This document shows, one piece after another, positions 11,101-23,200 of a DNA stretch of 64,000 nt. Source of the stretch: Atopsyche davidsoni (taxonomy: Eukaryota > Arthropoda > Insecta > Trichoptera > Hydrobiosidae); the NCBI GenBank assembly GCA_022113835.1, contig JAILWY010000010.1, forward strand, positions 11,953,501 through 12,017,500. Direction: 5' to 3'. The translations under genes and the position numbers were made by a program. Positions within the stretch are counted from its first letter, which is position 1, and each line of letters opens with the position of its first letter. The notes under the pieces are model-generated. The model saw only the letters and a program-made list of their open reading frames with translations. It was not told the DNA's origin and searched no databases.

Positions 11101-12668
11101 CAGAGTCACGGCCGTCGGCTCCTCGGCAGACCCACTGGGCACGATGTCCGGCTTGCCAGGGGGCGACGGGCATTCTGGAAATCATTTCACTCAACTTTAC
11201 CTGTGAGTACCTTACCGAATACACGTAGCATAGCTTTTTCAAAATATTTTGCTGTTTTTATATTTTAATGTGTTTATAAAAAAACTCCAAACATTAAATT
11301 GTATCAAATTAAACAAACAAATAAAAAAATTGTACCCTAAACTATGTGTAGATACTGACTTAATTAATAGTTAAATTACATATTCAAATTAGCTAATATG
11401 TTCAAAATAAGATTACTTGATTATATAGTAAATATTGAATTAATTAGATTAATTTAGTAGAGCTAAAATCCTGTCAATTTTGGCTACAAGACATACTTTA
11501 AAACCGATTCTTAATTTGGGTTTAGAAAATATATTGATTTGGGTAGTATATATTATAACATATCTGGCAAGATTGGATTTCTCATTAATGAAAACAAATT
11601 TGTATTTTGGGAACTAAGGGGATAAGATTTCTACAATTTCACTGAATTTACCCCAGACCAAGCTTAACTGCAAATTTAAAAATATAAATACAGTTAATAA
11701 GTATTTATTTAATATGTTGGTTTCATTAGTTTGTAATGAACAACATTGATTTTAATAATATAATACTAATTACTCTAAGGCTTCAAGTTAGTTCTTGGTT
11801 TGTTGTCCAGCAAATGGGCTATAAAATACAATAATTTTTAATTACACTTTTTTTACCAAAAATAAATTTTTATTTTACTTGTGAATGTTATAATATTAGT
11901 TTAGATGTTAAGTTTTCATATTTCAGTTTCATCGACTACTGTTTTTGACGTGCTACCCTTAAAAAATAGAAATCTTGACTCGTCCTCCAAAAATGAACAA
12001 TATATAAAATTAATATAAATTATACATAGAAGAGTAAATGGATTCATAGCAATAATTGTATAAATATTAAATACCATTTCAATATTTTTGATTGTAAAAT
12101 GCATTTGCGTAAAATATTTGTTTGGAAAATGAAAAAGGATATTACTAATCCCAGATATGTGTAGCTAATATATATTAGCCAGCTGACGTATTTCGCTAGG
12201 TTGACAGATGCAACCACGATCATCCGGAATAATCGATCGATATCTTAGGTATGAACTAGGAGCAGTCTCGACAATATACCAGGAAAACCCTATGATTTTT
12301 ACTCTGAAAACTTTATATTTACATCGAAGCACTATAAATAGTTTCTGTTGTTAAAAAGTCCCGTCAATATAGCCACAATAACACGGAGCTGAAACAAAAG
12401 TGATAAAAACGGTCGGTCGGCGGTGCGCGCGCAGGAAAAGTCCGCCTTCGCTGGTACACCGCCGCGACGCTCTCTAAAAATAATTCAAGGCGCCGTCTGC
12501 TCGTAATAATTCCGACGGGATCGGGCGGCACCCGGCATTTCCGGGCAATCGACGGGGGTCACGGGTCACACAAAAACAGCACAAGGGGGAGGGTTTACCT
12601 GCAGCTTTCCAGTGGACGTTTTTCCTCGGCCGACGGCTCGAGTACGACCCGGAGTGGTGGTTTCCCAT
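6624..12668 (-). CDS. FN3-Ig-Ig-FN3 muscle-type protein with C-terminal transmembrane helix, three exons, 1,039 aa
   Basis: Three coding exons (12599-12668, 9651-11174, 6624-8149) join in frame through two phase-1 introns: the split codons are G|AA (Glu24) and G|AG (Glu532). Start ATG at 12668 sits in GTCACCATGG, a strong Kozak context. Domains by residue: MGNHHS N-myristoylation-type start; FN3 about 28-125; Ig 133-225; Ig 227-322; FN3 324-417; an extended Pro/Lys/Glu-rich, probably disordered region; one hydrophobic helix 983-1001; a 38-residue tail. The Ig/FN3 domains are of the titin/twitchin/myosin-binding-protein class, which bind sarcomere proteins. The first Ig lacks the B-strand Cys and the second lacks both. 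Muscle role and membrane anchoring are inferred. I do not recognise the exact orthologue well enough to name it. An in-frame upstream ATG at 12896 would add an Arg/Gly-rich stretch read from a GC repeat; I consider that less likely. Confidence 0.82.
8150..9650 (-). other. Ig/FN3 gene intron 2
   Basis: A 1,501-base AT-rich phase-1 intron with GTACAG donor and TTTTCAG acceptor. It holds the short inverted repeat at 8941-9020 and no supported exon. Confidence 0.75.
8941..9020. repeat. 80-bp block with short terminal inverted repeats
   Basis: It begins GGCAATGATTACTC and ends GAGTGATCATTGCC, 13 of 14 bases complementary. The inner arms do not pair. It may be a tiny MITE or a chance hairpin; no clear target duplication is visible. 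Confidence 0.5.
9651..11174 (-). CDS. Ig/FN3 gene exon 2 (FN3-Ig-Ig-FN3)
   Basis: The acceptor is GATTTCCAG|AATGCC, and the donor is GCCGCAG|GTACAG. It begins CPSPPGKPD, the usual start of an FN3 domain in muscle proteins, and holds all four folded domains. Tell-tale residues are VTLRWLPPRHDGG, VSWFKDG, VEWRHDG and GLFWVSPDDDGG. It ends in a linker that runs into exon 3 at YPEGEKMAA. Confidence 0.88.
11175..12598 (-). other. Ig/FN3 gene intron 1
   Basis: A 1,424-base phase-1 intron. It is AT-rich except for the end nearest exon 1, about 12400-12598, which belongs to the CpG-rich promoter zone. No extra exon is supported. Confidence 0.7.
12599..12668 (-). CDS. Ig/FN3 gene exon 1 (myristoylation-type N terminus)
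   Basis: It encodes 23 residues, MGNHHSGSYSSRRPRKNVHW plus KAA, and the first base of Glu24. The donor is CTGCAG|GTAAAC. Gly2 and Ser6 with no Pro at position 7 fit the general N-myristoylation pattern, and basic residues follow, as in membrane-binding myristoylated proteins. Confidence 0.75.
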
Positions 12669-12900
12669 GGTGACGGCACATCTGGTGCCGACTAGCGCGC
12701 GGGCCGGTCGCTTGTGGGCGCGCCGCCAGCGCCGCCTCGCCCGCGCCGCCCGGGCCCCGCCGCCGCCACGCGCCGCCCCGCCGCCCCGCCCCGCCGCCCC
12801 GCCCCGCCCCGCCTGGGGTCGCCGCCATCGATCTATTGGCTGTCGATCCGCGTTGCGCCCGACGCAACGAGGTCGCAATGCGTTGCGATGCTCCATGAAC
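12669..12900 (-). promoter_or_regulatory. CpG-rich promoter / 5' UTR region of the Ig/FN3 gene, with a G-rich repeat
   Basis: This GC-rich block lies directly upstream of the ATG on the minus strand. At 12773-12812 it carries runs of CCCCGCC/CCGCC, read as GGGGCGG on the coding strand, which could form G-quadruplexes. There is no obvious TATA box. Open frames on both strands here are by-products of the GC repeat. Confidence 0.5.
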
Positions 12901-13931
12901 CTCTCAACGCCTAGTATCGTCTAAAAAACATACCTAATATATTTTCAATATTTTATTGATTTTACTTGAAATCATATGGGTTAAACTTGTCTGGGCAAAG
13001 ATGCATTGTGATAACCAACTATCATGCAATTTTTACAAGGGAATTTAACAACTCTAGGAATAGTAATTCAAAACTGAAAGTCGATACTAACAAGATATTG
13101 TAGTAAAGTTCGAATATTTATGAATATCACCATAGTTACATAAATTATTGTTTGAGAGCTGCCAATCCAGAGACTGGAGGAACGCCGGTCCAGGAATAGA
13201 ATGTGGAGAATGTAGAAGCTATGGCGTCATTGCTGCGAAGAGACTGACAATGGTGGCATTGTGACGTCACTGGCATATTATTATAGATTGGTCAGTGAAG
13301 CTCTGAAATCGATTGTTCTTTTTTTAAATATAATTACTTCTAAACGACAGTATTGTTTTTCTATATTTTTGAAGATATCTTAATTTATAAATTCTCTCTA
13401 GCCTAAAAGTTCAAGGTACAGGTCCCCACTCCTGGCAAACAATCGTATGCCTGTGTCATAAGCCTCACGTCTGCTAGAGATCGGTTTAAAACTTGGATGA
13501 ATCATATCACCACCATTGCTTTCAGCCGTAATCTCTGTTATTGTGTTTTTTTTCATTTTTTCAAAACAGCATTCCTCTTGGTGGTTTCTTTGCTACTAGA
13601 TCAACTTTAGTGTACGTATACCTTACATACTTCTGTGCTCGACGATGTCATCGATCTAACAAATATTTACTCACCATCATCGTCCGCATATATAAAATCG
13701 TTGAAAAAAGCTTCAGTGAGCACAGCTTTGAGAATACTGCAATCTACAATCCCTGAAAAATTAACCACATTTTCAGATATCAGATTAATTTGAATTTTTC
13801 CTCCTGAAAAGTTGGTATATTGTCTATAACACACCTATGTGTGCGGAGTAAGGAAGCAGAAGCTCTCGAATAAGTAGCATTATTATTTTTTTTTTTTAGA
13901 ATGATACTCAAGAAAAAGACAATTGGTGTTG

Positions 13932-14012
<81 letters not shown>

Positions 14013-15298
14013 AAAAACTTATTTTAACCTTTACAGAGAGTTTAAAGAAAATCAAAATATATTTGGTTTTGAATATAAATGCAACGGTTAATAGAAAAAT
14101 TATAAAGAACTGCACGAGGCAGGGGGTCGTCTAGCAGAGGGGCAATAATAGGTGAGGATTATGATGATGAGTATGACTACTTACTTATTTAAAACAATCT
14201 TATTTTGGTTTTAAAAGCGATGAAAAAAACAACTTTTGGGCTTAAAATTTGTAGGAGAGTATCAAAAAGTATCTAGTGTTTTGTTGTAACAAATAATCGT
14301 AAAAGTAGATATCATGTCTTGGTAAAGCGTCCACTTGTGATGGAACGTATACAAATAAAAGGTAATGAATAGGTGACTTGTCCGAAGTACGTCGAGTCCC
14401 GCTTGCTCTAAAAATTGAACTAAATAGATTTAATCCACTAAATTTATCAACCCAGAGGTGAACTGAGGAACAAGGAAGAAGATCGGCGACGACCATCAGA
14501 AATTCAATATAACGACTGGAGATGTAGATAGGTTTCAGGTGTCGAACCTACTCTTCGAGTTACGTTGATACTGAGTTGGTATTCGGTTGTTTCATCGTTG
14601 TGAGGTAAATACTCCTGAACTTTTTTTACCTTTTGAAACAAAATGACATAATGATATAGTAGGACGCAAGAGAAGAAGTGTGTTTTTATTCAATTTAATT
14701 ACATTATACTTTGAGCAAGTCCAATAGATCAATATTATGAGTATCAATTTTTATTGCTCTTTGAAGATATTTTATCTTACTGTGGTTTTGTCAGAGCAAT
14801 ACCAAAAAAGACGCAGGTACCATTCTGTGGATATCATTCTAGGATCTAGAGTGATAATTAGATAACCTAGTTTAAAGTTGCGAAATGGGGACTACCATCT
14901 CGGAGCACGCAGGTCATTCACATGGCAAACGAATTTGCGATGAGGCGACTATGTATCTACTTGATGCTAAGATGAGTTTTTTCTTCAACGATCTAGGACT
15001 CATAGGCAGTCTCCTCGAGGACTCTCCAGTCCTCGTCGGTGCAGCCCAGCGCAGGCATTACTCAAAATGGTATAGCGTAATGGTCTTGGATAGGGATGGC
15101 AACACCAACGATGCGGCGTAGGGGATGGGATCAGATGCGGCGCGGGGGATGGCATTATTGTTGAGAGACCTGGCGTGGGAGGATATAGCAACAATGAGCA
15201 AGAGACGACAACATTACTTATACACCTTTAGGTTTGTTTTTAATAACCCACAATCTTTACATCTCTCTAAGGTAGTATGTACCTATATTTATTTTAAT
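12901..15298. other. intergenic DNA
   Basis: No gene is supported. It holds a TA/TG microsatellite (13936-14008), a duplicated GATGCGGCG-GGGGATGG unit near 15109-15150, and a small hairpin with 8-base arms (CGAGGACT/AGTCCTCG) near 15016-15035. Short open frames at 14242-14496 and 14885-15121 have no recognisable domain. Confidence 0.5.
13936..14008. repeat. compound (TA)n(TG)n microsatellite
   Basis: About 20 TA units run straight into about 17 TG units. The apparent Ile/Tyr/His-Thr peptide on the minus strand comes from this repeat. Confidence 0.95.
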
Positions 15299-15300
15299 TA

Positions 15301-16708
15301 CACCCATACCTCGCTATTCGGCCGCTCGTTATACGGCCTTTCACTATAACGGCCCTTTTCAATTAAGGCACGTTTTTGATATACGGCCTAAAGTGTTTCG
15401 CTATAACGGCCAAAAAAACATTTTTTCGATGTTATTTTGTTTACGAGCGTTATTCAGTGTGTGCTCATAGAGCGGCTGGTTTAGACATATTTATTACTGA
15501 TTGTTACACATTAACTAGAAAAATTAGAAATAATTAGGGACATTTTTAGTACGTATGGTAAGTACATATGTATGTGTGTACAAATGATTTTTTTTATATG
15601 TATGTATTTTTTTATTAAACTTATTTTAACTATTGATTATATGGATTGAGGACAATAACAAACGGAGAATGCCAATGAGTCAAATGACTATCCAGGAAAA
15701 GACTTTAAGTATTTTCGAAAATTTGAAGAATGGAGATACCGATGAATCTGCTGAAGATGTCACATTCCAAAATAGATTTAATTTGCATAATTAGAAAATA
15801 AATTTTGAAACAGCTAACGCCGATGAGGCCGCATTTAAGGAATATCCCAAAATTTTAAAGGGAATTATTGAAAGAGATGGTTATAAACCTGAACAAGTGT
15901 TTAACGTAGACGAAACAGGGCTTTATTAGAAGCGAATGCCTGATCGCACGTACATTTCAAAAACCGAAAAATCTGCGCCCGGTTATAAGATGTCTAAAGA
16001 ACGATTAACTTTGCTACTTGGTGCAAATGCCGCGGGTGATTTTAAGCTAAAACCACTTTTAATATATTTGTCTAAAAATCCAAGGCCTCTTAAAGGACTA
16101 AATAAAAATCAATTACCCGTCATATGGAAATCCAACAAGAAAGCTTGGATGACTAAAGCTACTTTTGAGGATTGGTTCAAAAATCACTTTTGTACAGAAG
16201 TGAAAAAATATTTGCGAGACAAAAACTTAACCAACAAGGCTTTGCTAATTTTGGATAATGCACTAGGGCATCCTACTAATTTATCCGAGCTATCTGAAGA
16301 TGTCATGATTGAGTACCTTCCGAAAAATACAACAGCTCTGATCCAACCAATGGATCAGGGTGCAATAGCCACTTTTAAGGCATATTACCTACGACGAAAT
16401 TACCGACAACTTATAAGGGATACCGATGGTAAAGCTTCAATTGAAACATTTTGGAAAAACTATAACATCAAGGATGCTGTTGACAGCATCAGTGAATCAT
16501 GGAAGGAATTAAAATTAACAATAATGAACCATGTTTGGAAAAAAATATGGCCAGAATGTGTAAAAAGTGTTACATATTTAACAAATTTGGAACCAATCCC
16601 ATTGAATTTGTATGAATTTGTATTAGAATAATTGATTCGTTATACGGCGTTTCGCTTAGCGGCCAAGTTTCGTGGAACATATCTAGGCCGTAAAGCGAGG
16701 TATGGGTG
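15301..16708. mobile_element. Tigger/pogo-like DNA transposon, 1,408 bp, degenerate
   Basis: Terminal inverted repeats begin CACCCATACCTCGC at both ends, 21 of 23 bases matching, and are flanked by TA at 15299-15300 and 16709-16710. Subterminal ATACGGCC/ATAACGGCC words recur several times near each end and may be transposase binding sites. The transposase frame (15669-16631) lacks its N-terminal helix-turn-helix DNA-binding part and holds two stops. This copy is shortened and should not encode an active enzyme. Confidence 0.92.
15669..16631 (+). pseudogene. Tigger-like DDE_1 transposase, truncated with two nonsense codons
   Basis: One frame runs through with TAG at 15792-15794 and at 15927-15929. 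The second replaces the Trp of the DETGL(F/Y)W motif. The three catalytic aspartates are all present: NVDETGLY (Asp codon 15909), LILDNALGH (16254) and PMDQGAIATF (16353). Other family blocks are SKERLTLLLGANAAGDFKLK, LPVIWKSNKKAWMT and EYLPKNTTALIQP. The CENP-B-type N-terminal DNA-binding domain is missing, matching the internal deletion. The longest intact stretch is 15936-16631. Only two stops and no frameshift suggest a fairly young inactivation. Confidence 0.9.
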
Positions 16709-16710
16709 TA

Positions 16711-16943
16711 ATTCAAATTGGATTTAATTAACCCAATTATTTCAGTTTAATTATTTTCTGATGACAGCTATCATTTCATTTCTAAGAATCATCCTTTTTA
16801 TTTTGCTGAGGGGGTGGGGGGGTTGTCGCAGATTTTTCATGCTGCCTACCTACTGAAATTAGCGAATAACTTCTTAGTGGTTAGTTTTTAGTTCAACGAA
16901 TTTTTTTTTTTTTTCGAACTACGTCTTACATGAAAAACTATAT

Positions 16944-17001
<58 letters not shown>

Positions 17002-20000
17002 TTTGTTTTTAATTTTAAAATTAAATCTTTAAATTCATTCACGGTATATTTATTTCTCTTGAATATTACAGAGCAGTATATTTAATTTAATTTAAAACAA
17101 ATAAATTTAAAATGGTGATCACTGTTTATGAATGCAATTCTACAGATTTTTTAAAAACTTGTTGCTATGTCAGCGGACGATTGTTTTCTCTTGAGCTATA
17201 ACGTGTATTTTAAGAATGAGAAATTACTAATAATAGCAAAGCAAAAAAATCCTTGTCGTGCAAAAGCTTGCATCAGTTTCCACAAGATGGAGAAGGTGAC
17301 AATATTTGTAGATCCGTGGTAAAGTATCAACAAACAAGAGTAATTAAAAAGTTTTAAAGTTTACTTTTAATGTATACAAATAAATTAACTTTTTTACTCT
17401 TATCTGGAATAAACTTTTGACATAATTCGGAATATTTATGTTCTAAGTTGAAATGTTAAAAAAATACATTTGTATGTTTATGTAATATTATATAATATAA
17501 GTCACCATTGTAATAGTATAAAATCTTTCTAATAGATGGCGCCTATGATAAATTATGAATTGTATATTTTTTTACGAATACTTATCATTATGCATTAATT
17601 TTTTAATTTTCTATATCTTTAAGTTTAGTTAGAACTGTATTAATACATTTATTTATGCTTAGTAAATATTAATATGGCGCATTTTATAACATATATAACA
17701 TTTTATAATTAAAAATAAAATAAACCAGAAATGATATAGGTTGACTATAAGAATCCTTTTCCATTGCGGAATTCGTCTAAAAGAAAGCCTCCATACCTGG
17801 TACAAATGCAATAAATATATTAAAAATATTTATAGATTAATTAATTGTAAGTACACATGACTTTTCAATAATATAGAGATTATATTAATAATATAGAGAT
17901 AGATTTGATTGTTATTTTCATAATAGGATTTTAATTAAACTATTATTATTTAAAGAACTTCTAATGGTTGATTAAGTCGAGGACTCTTTAGAGATTTGAT
18001 GTGATACAGATTTTTCTTATAGTTTCGTTAAAAAATACCAAGAATTAAAAGATTTGCAAACATTATGTGTCAGGAAAAAAAAAATATTTTTAATGTTTAT
18101 TTTTTTATGTACTCAGACACTAAACACTAAAATCTTTAAGAGACGACTCTTATAATTGAATAAATGGTTATTCAATCAAATCTCAAAACATGCTTAAACC
18201 TAACAAAATTAGGTCTTCAGAGCTAAGGGGATGAGCGTCTAAGAAAAAATATGTTTTATGGTTTTCACTGCTAATTAATTACTTTTTGACTAAAAATCAT
18301 ATATTAAAACAACTAAATAACTGATTTAAAATTTAAAAAAAATTCTTTGTCATGACTTACTCAACATTTATGGGGGAAATCTAATGTCCTGACACTATCT
18401 ATTCCAACATATCACCATGTTTACAGTGTATGCTAACTAATTTCTTTATTTGGTAGTGGTGTAGTTCTTAATATTTAATGCAGTTAAGTTAACCTCGAGA
18501 TGCTGGCTTTATTTGCCCAATATATATAAACTTAGGATATTTTCAGCTCTGAACGTCCAACCGTTACTACCCCATTTCAAAATTAATAAAATAAATAAAG
18601 TACAAAGTAACATTTCATTTGTTTTTTAATATTTAATTTCCCTTTTTATGTGTATTATGTGATTTTTCTTGTGAATAGTAAAAGTTAAGTTTAAATTTTT
18701 TTATATAGTATTATTTTCGTTTAAAAAGTATCAGATTTTCTTCCTAACGTTACAATAATCACTGGGTTGTAATCCATTGGTTAGATCACAGATCTTTTTT
18801 TATATAATCTTCCAGCTTTTCATCGACTGCTGGTTTATAAACAATAATGTTTATAAGATTTCAGAACCAGAAAAAACTTTTTTAATATCTGTAGGTCATA
18901 CAAGTCAAATGAAAAACATCTGTGAATTGATTACCAAGAGCAAAAAGTGTCATATGATTGAATATTTCAATGTAAATACACTCTTTTTTTATAAATGGAG
19001 GACACGCGGATTTATTTTGTGATTTATCATAAAGTAAACCTCAAAACGGAACCGATAATTTAACAAAGCTAAATTAATACTACTGTCTTAATATTTAAAA
19101 AAAAAATATATTTCAGCCGACTACTTTCTGTATTACAATTTAAATTCAAGACAAGCTAGTAATGTTAAATTAGTATTTAATTAAAACAGACGTTACACCT
19201 GTACGTAATAACTTATCTAGAATTTAAAAACATTGTCATTAAGAAGGAGATATAATCATGAATGTGTCGTTTGGCGTTGAGTCTAGAACGAGAGCTCGCG
19301 AGAAAGTGTTTTTCACAGTAGCTCAAGGCTAGTGACGCCGCTTTGGTCCCAGAGCTTGGATTTTCCGTTGTTTACGTCCGCTGACAAGAGAAAGAATTCA
19401 CGCCTATCGATGGCGGCGGCCCCGACTAGCGGTCCGCCAATTTACTGGCTGCAAACACATGCGATGTTCTTCTCCAGTACAAATACCACTGAGAGCCACT
19501 GCAAGACCTGCCCGCATTCCTGCCGCTCTCCAGGAATAGACCGCACGTATGGAGTGTATCAGCGCGTCTATAAGCGGCCACTCGGTTACCCCACTTATTC
19601 TTATTATTTCTAGAGAATCTGCAAAAAGTCAAACGGGAATAAATATTCAGATTGAATGACGAGACGGACTTCACCTCCAAAATAAACGTTCACACTCCTT
19701 ACTAGATTCACTACATAGAAATATTATTTGTATGAAAATTAGGATAAGGATTACATGTATATAACTAAGTGCACACATAAAAAAATAAAACATTTTAGTA
19801 ATCTTAAGTTTTGAATAAATATGCGTTGGACGATCAATCAATCAACCTCCCCGCTCTCCTCATTATGTTGCTTGTGTATGGCTGCCATTCTGTACCCTGA
19901 GCGTGTGTAAAGGATCGGTAATGGAATAGTGGACATGGAATGATTATGGAGGGATGTGCTCTGGAAGAAACTTGTCCAGGTGAGGCTCTTGATAATGTTT

Positions 20001-20062
20001 CTGTAGCTTGCTGCAGAAGGAGTATCAGATTTAAACGCCAGAGCTTTGTAAGGATTTTTTTT
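16711..20062. other. intergenic DNA
   Basis: AT-rich, with a TA repeat at 16938-17000. A GC-richer patch at 19256-19600 contains scattered CpG and could be an enhancer or exon, but has no supported frame. Open frames at 19332-19613 (plus) and 19426-19680 (minus) overlap each other and match no family I know. Confidence 0.5.
16938..17000. repeat. (TA)n microsatellite
   Basis: A near-perfect TA tract interrupted once by AAA and once by TG. It lies about 230 bases beyond the Tigger-like element. Confidence 0.92.
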
Positions 20063-20218
20063 ATAATTGGGCAGCAGCAATACGCAGACTTTTCCTTCCA
20101 ATATAAAACTGCGATGTAGTAGGACCCGGGGACCCACTACACTATTCTCCCCTTACAAAACCATGAACACTGAGTATGCTCAGTGAAATGGTCGCCAACC
20201 TCCTCTGAGGAGAGGCAC
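20063..20218 (-). repeat. dispersed repeat family, copy B
   Basis: The reverse complement begins GTGCCTCTCCTCAGAGGA and follows copy A to CTGCGTATTGCTGCTGCCCA. It is the best-preserved copy: the word GAGGTTGGCGACCATTTCAC is intact. An open frame runs through and beyond it on the minus strand (19838-20137, 99 codons, with NYKKNPYKALAFKSDTPSAA). That frame may be part of the parent element, but I do not recognise the protein. Confidence 0.75.
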
Positions 20219-23200
20219 TCTCGATAGAGATCTCGAGGTATAGTCTAAATCTCGAGTAATTTTAATGCGACAGGTGGTCGACCGAAACTTGAAATAAAAG
20301 GAAATAGAAAATGTCGTTTGAACCTTTATAGTCTGTGCGGTTTAAAATTGTGAATGACAACAATCTCGAATTTCTCATTTTCAAGAAAAAATGGACTTGT
20401 ATGAATGAACTGGCCATGTAAGGAGCCTCCTTCCTTCCAAGATGATCGTCCCGGTCGTCAATTTTTGTTGTTGGCAGAGCAGCTACTTTGACGAGTGTTG
20501 CTTGGTGATACTGTTTTTTTTGCTATCCAAAAAAAGATGTATTTCTGAATAATGAATATTCTACGGTATAATGTATTAATCATTTGTTTTTATATACAAT
20601 GCTTTGGGATTTCCTGTTATGTTGTATGCATATATGTTGTATTGTACCGCACTAAACATAAAAAAATATATATATACAGTACTTTCTTGTATCTACCGCA
20701 TGATGAATACAGTAAAAATACATCTTAAAATTTGTCGATAGCCATTAATACTTGTCGCAAAAAATAGTGATAAGTATTTAATTATTTTATTAATTAGATA
20801 TTTAGATATACCGTCCTTTAAAATATGTTTTATTATTGAATAAATTGCAGTTTTCGGTGAAGGCATTATTCGTCGTTACGTCTCAGGTTAAATATTAAAT
20901 TTGGTAAATTGATTGATTGGCAGAGCTTGTCATGAGTTGACAATGACCGTGTTGATGATAACTGAATGATTTTGTTATGAAACATCTCCCCGGATTGTCG
21001 TGATGATGCAAATGCGGCAGATTTGCTGCGCATTCCTTCACGGGACTATTTGTGTTCCGGTGACAAGAACGTACCAAAATAAAAACACAGCCGGTCCAAC
21101 TCGAGCGCATCTTTCGGTTCTCTTTATATTTGTTTGCTATCACCAGATATCGTTACCATTGCATTTAATTGTTTTAAATCGAAAAATAAAAAGTTTATTT
21201 AGTCTACGGCGCTTATATTAAGAGATGGTTGCAATGCCAAACAGTGGCGTGCGGCTAGTCCAATATCAAGGAAAGTAGTTTTTCTCACTAAATATAAATG
21301 AGCCTAATAAAGCACGCAAATTAATAATTATTATTTTTTTATAAAATCATTTAAAATATAACCACGAATGTATAATATATCGTTTGAACACATTTCTTTA
21401 TAAAAAGTAGAAAAACTCCAAAACTTCGTTTAAATATATCTTAGGGTAAGCCAAAGAATAAAGAAAAAATAATAATCGTCGTTTTCGGGAGGAGAACTAT
21501 GTTTATTGTAAATTCATTTATCCAAGATTCTGTAGATAATTACCTACTGTTTATGGAATTTTATACGTACAGCTCGAAATAGTCTGTAGATGTGTAGATG
21601 ATGTCGTCATAACTCGCAAAACCTGGTTCTCTGTGCCACCCAACGTGTTTCTCCATCTGAAAGCTTCCAACCAATATTGTTTGCGCAACAGACTTGGTCT
21701 AATTCATGCTCAAATATACTGATTTTTGCTAGCCAATCAATTTAAAATAAATATCAATAATTGTGAAGACACCGTGAGGTTAAAAAAAGCCGTAGCTACT
21801 TTATATATGTTTTTTTATATTGTTCTCTAAAATAATATCAGAATTATGGTTTAAATATTTTAATTCTCTAAATAAAATACAATCAAAATGACACACTTAA
21901 ACGTAATTTAAATTTTTTAGAAATAATATGATTGAGATAAATGTTTATTGCAATTTTTGAAATTAGATACACAAACAATAAGGAGACAGATGTTGAATTT
22001 TATGGGTTTGTATAGCTTTAAAAATATATTTTGGACCACGGACGCTTGCTTAAACTATCCAGTGAGCCGAGTAAGACCAAATTGATATTTCAGTTATTTA
22101 GTTATATATACAAAAAACATTTTAGTGTATGATATTTTTATCTCACGCTTTTATGGATTGTTGTTCTAGTCAATTGCCAGTTTTTATTTTGTTTAATCGG
22201 TGTTTAGAAGGGACAAGTTTCTTAAGAACTTAAGTTCTCTGGAACATTCGATTTTATTGATATAAGCACTTGTATGAATAAAATAACTTCTTGTCGAAAA
22301 AACGATATGTCGTTGACAATTTGTAGAATGTCACACAAACAATAAAAAATTTAAGTTGTGATTTTTACACATAAACGACGTCTTCGATTAAATTGAAACA
22401 GACCGATGAATTTTTTGGTCATGAGTCTATAACACAGGGTCAATAAAGCATGTGTCTTAAATTTATTAATAAATTTATTTTTATCTATAAAATACATCGA
22501 TTGAAACTCACCTCAAGAAATACCGTTGCGCACGCTTACGTCCAGCCGTTGTTTGACTGTCACCTGATCGACAGATCGCCAAAGGCAATCCATCACTCAG
22601 CAACAAGTCCAACGATAGACCCGCGGGCTCAGTCGCTAGGGACTGCTGGAGGCCGGTTTGTTTTTTATAGAACTTTAAAGTGCATAGTTGCCAATAGTTT
22701 CTTCACCAAAATAGGACGAAGAGCAATTTTTAAGGCTGCAGATGAATGAAGAAATATAGACGCAGCTGCTTCCAGATGGTGTGAGACTCAGACCTGGGCA
22801 AACGTTTCAGCTAGGTTAAGTATTATTTACACTTATAAGTATTAAAAATATATTATATGAATATGTATTGTTTTCTGTTGCTGCAGGGCAATAGGAAAAT
22901 TCACTGTTCATTAAAGTTAAGAAGAGTGGTTCGTGAGCTATTTGTTCGAAGAGCGAAATGAGTGAATATTATTGAAAAATATATATTAATTAGAATTTTA
23001 AAAGACTCTCTTCAAATTTTAATAAATGATTTGATTTTTAATGTTCAGGATACAATTAACAAGGGAAATGATAAGAAAAACCCTAGAAATATTTGTTTGA
23101 AGATATATGGGATTTTAACTCTCACCCCTGGCTATCGTAGTCCGACTCCTTGGTTCTTTTGAACACCACGGTTTTTCTGTAACTGAACCGAAATCTTAAT

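Noticed and set aside
12474..12924. Arg/Gly- and Ala/Pro-rich open frames on both strands near 12.5-12.9 kb
   Set aside because: They are read from a GC tandem repeat and overlap on opposite strands. Only the MGNHHS start with its donor has splice-phase support.
13780..14115. 111-codon minus frame with His-Thr and Ile-Tyr runs
   Set aside because: It is a translation of the TA/TG microsatellite.
21243..21262. CAGTGGCGTGCGGCTAG as a DNA transposon end
   Set aside because: No inverted partner or target duplication was found in the following sequence.
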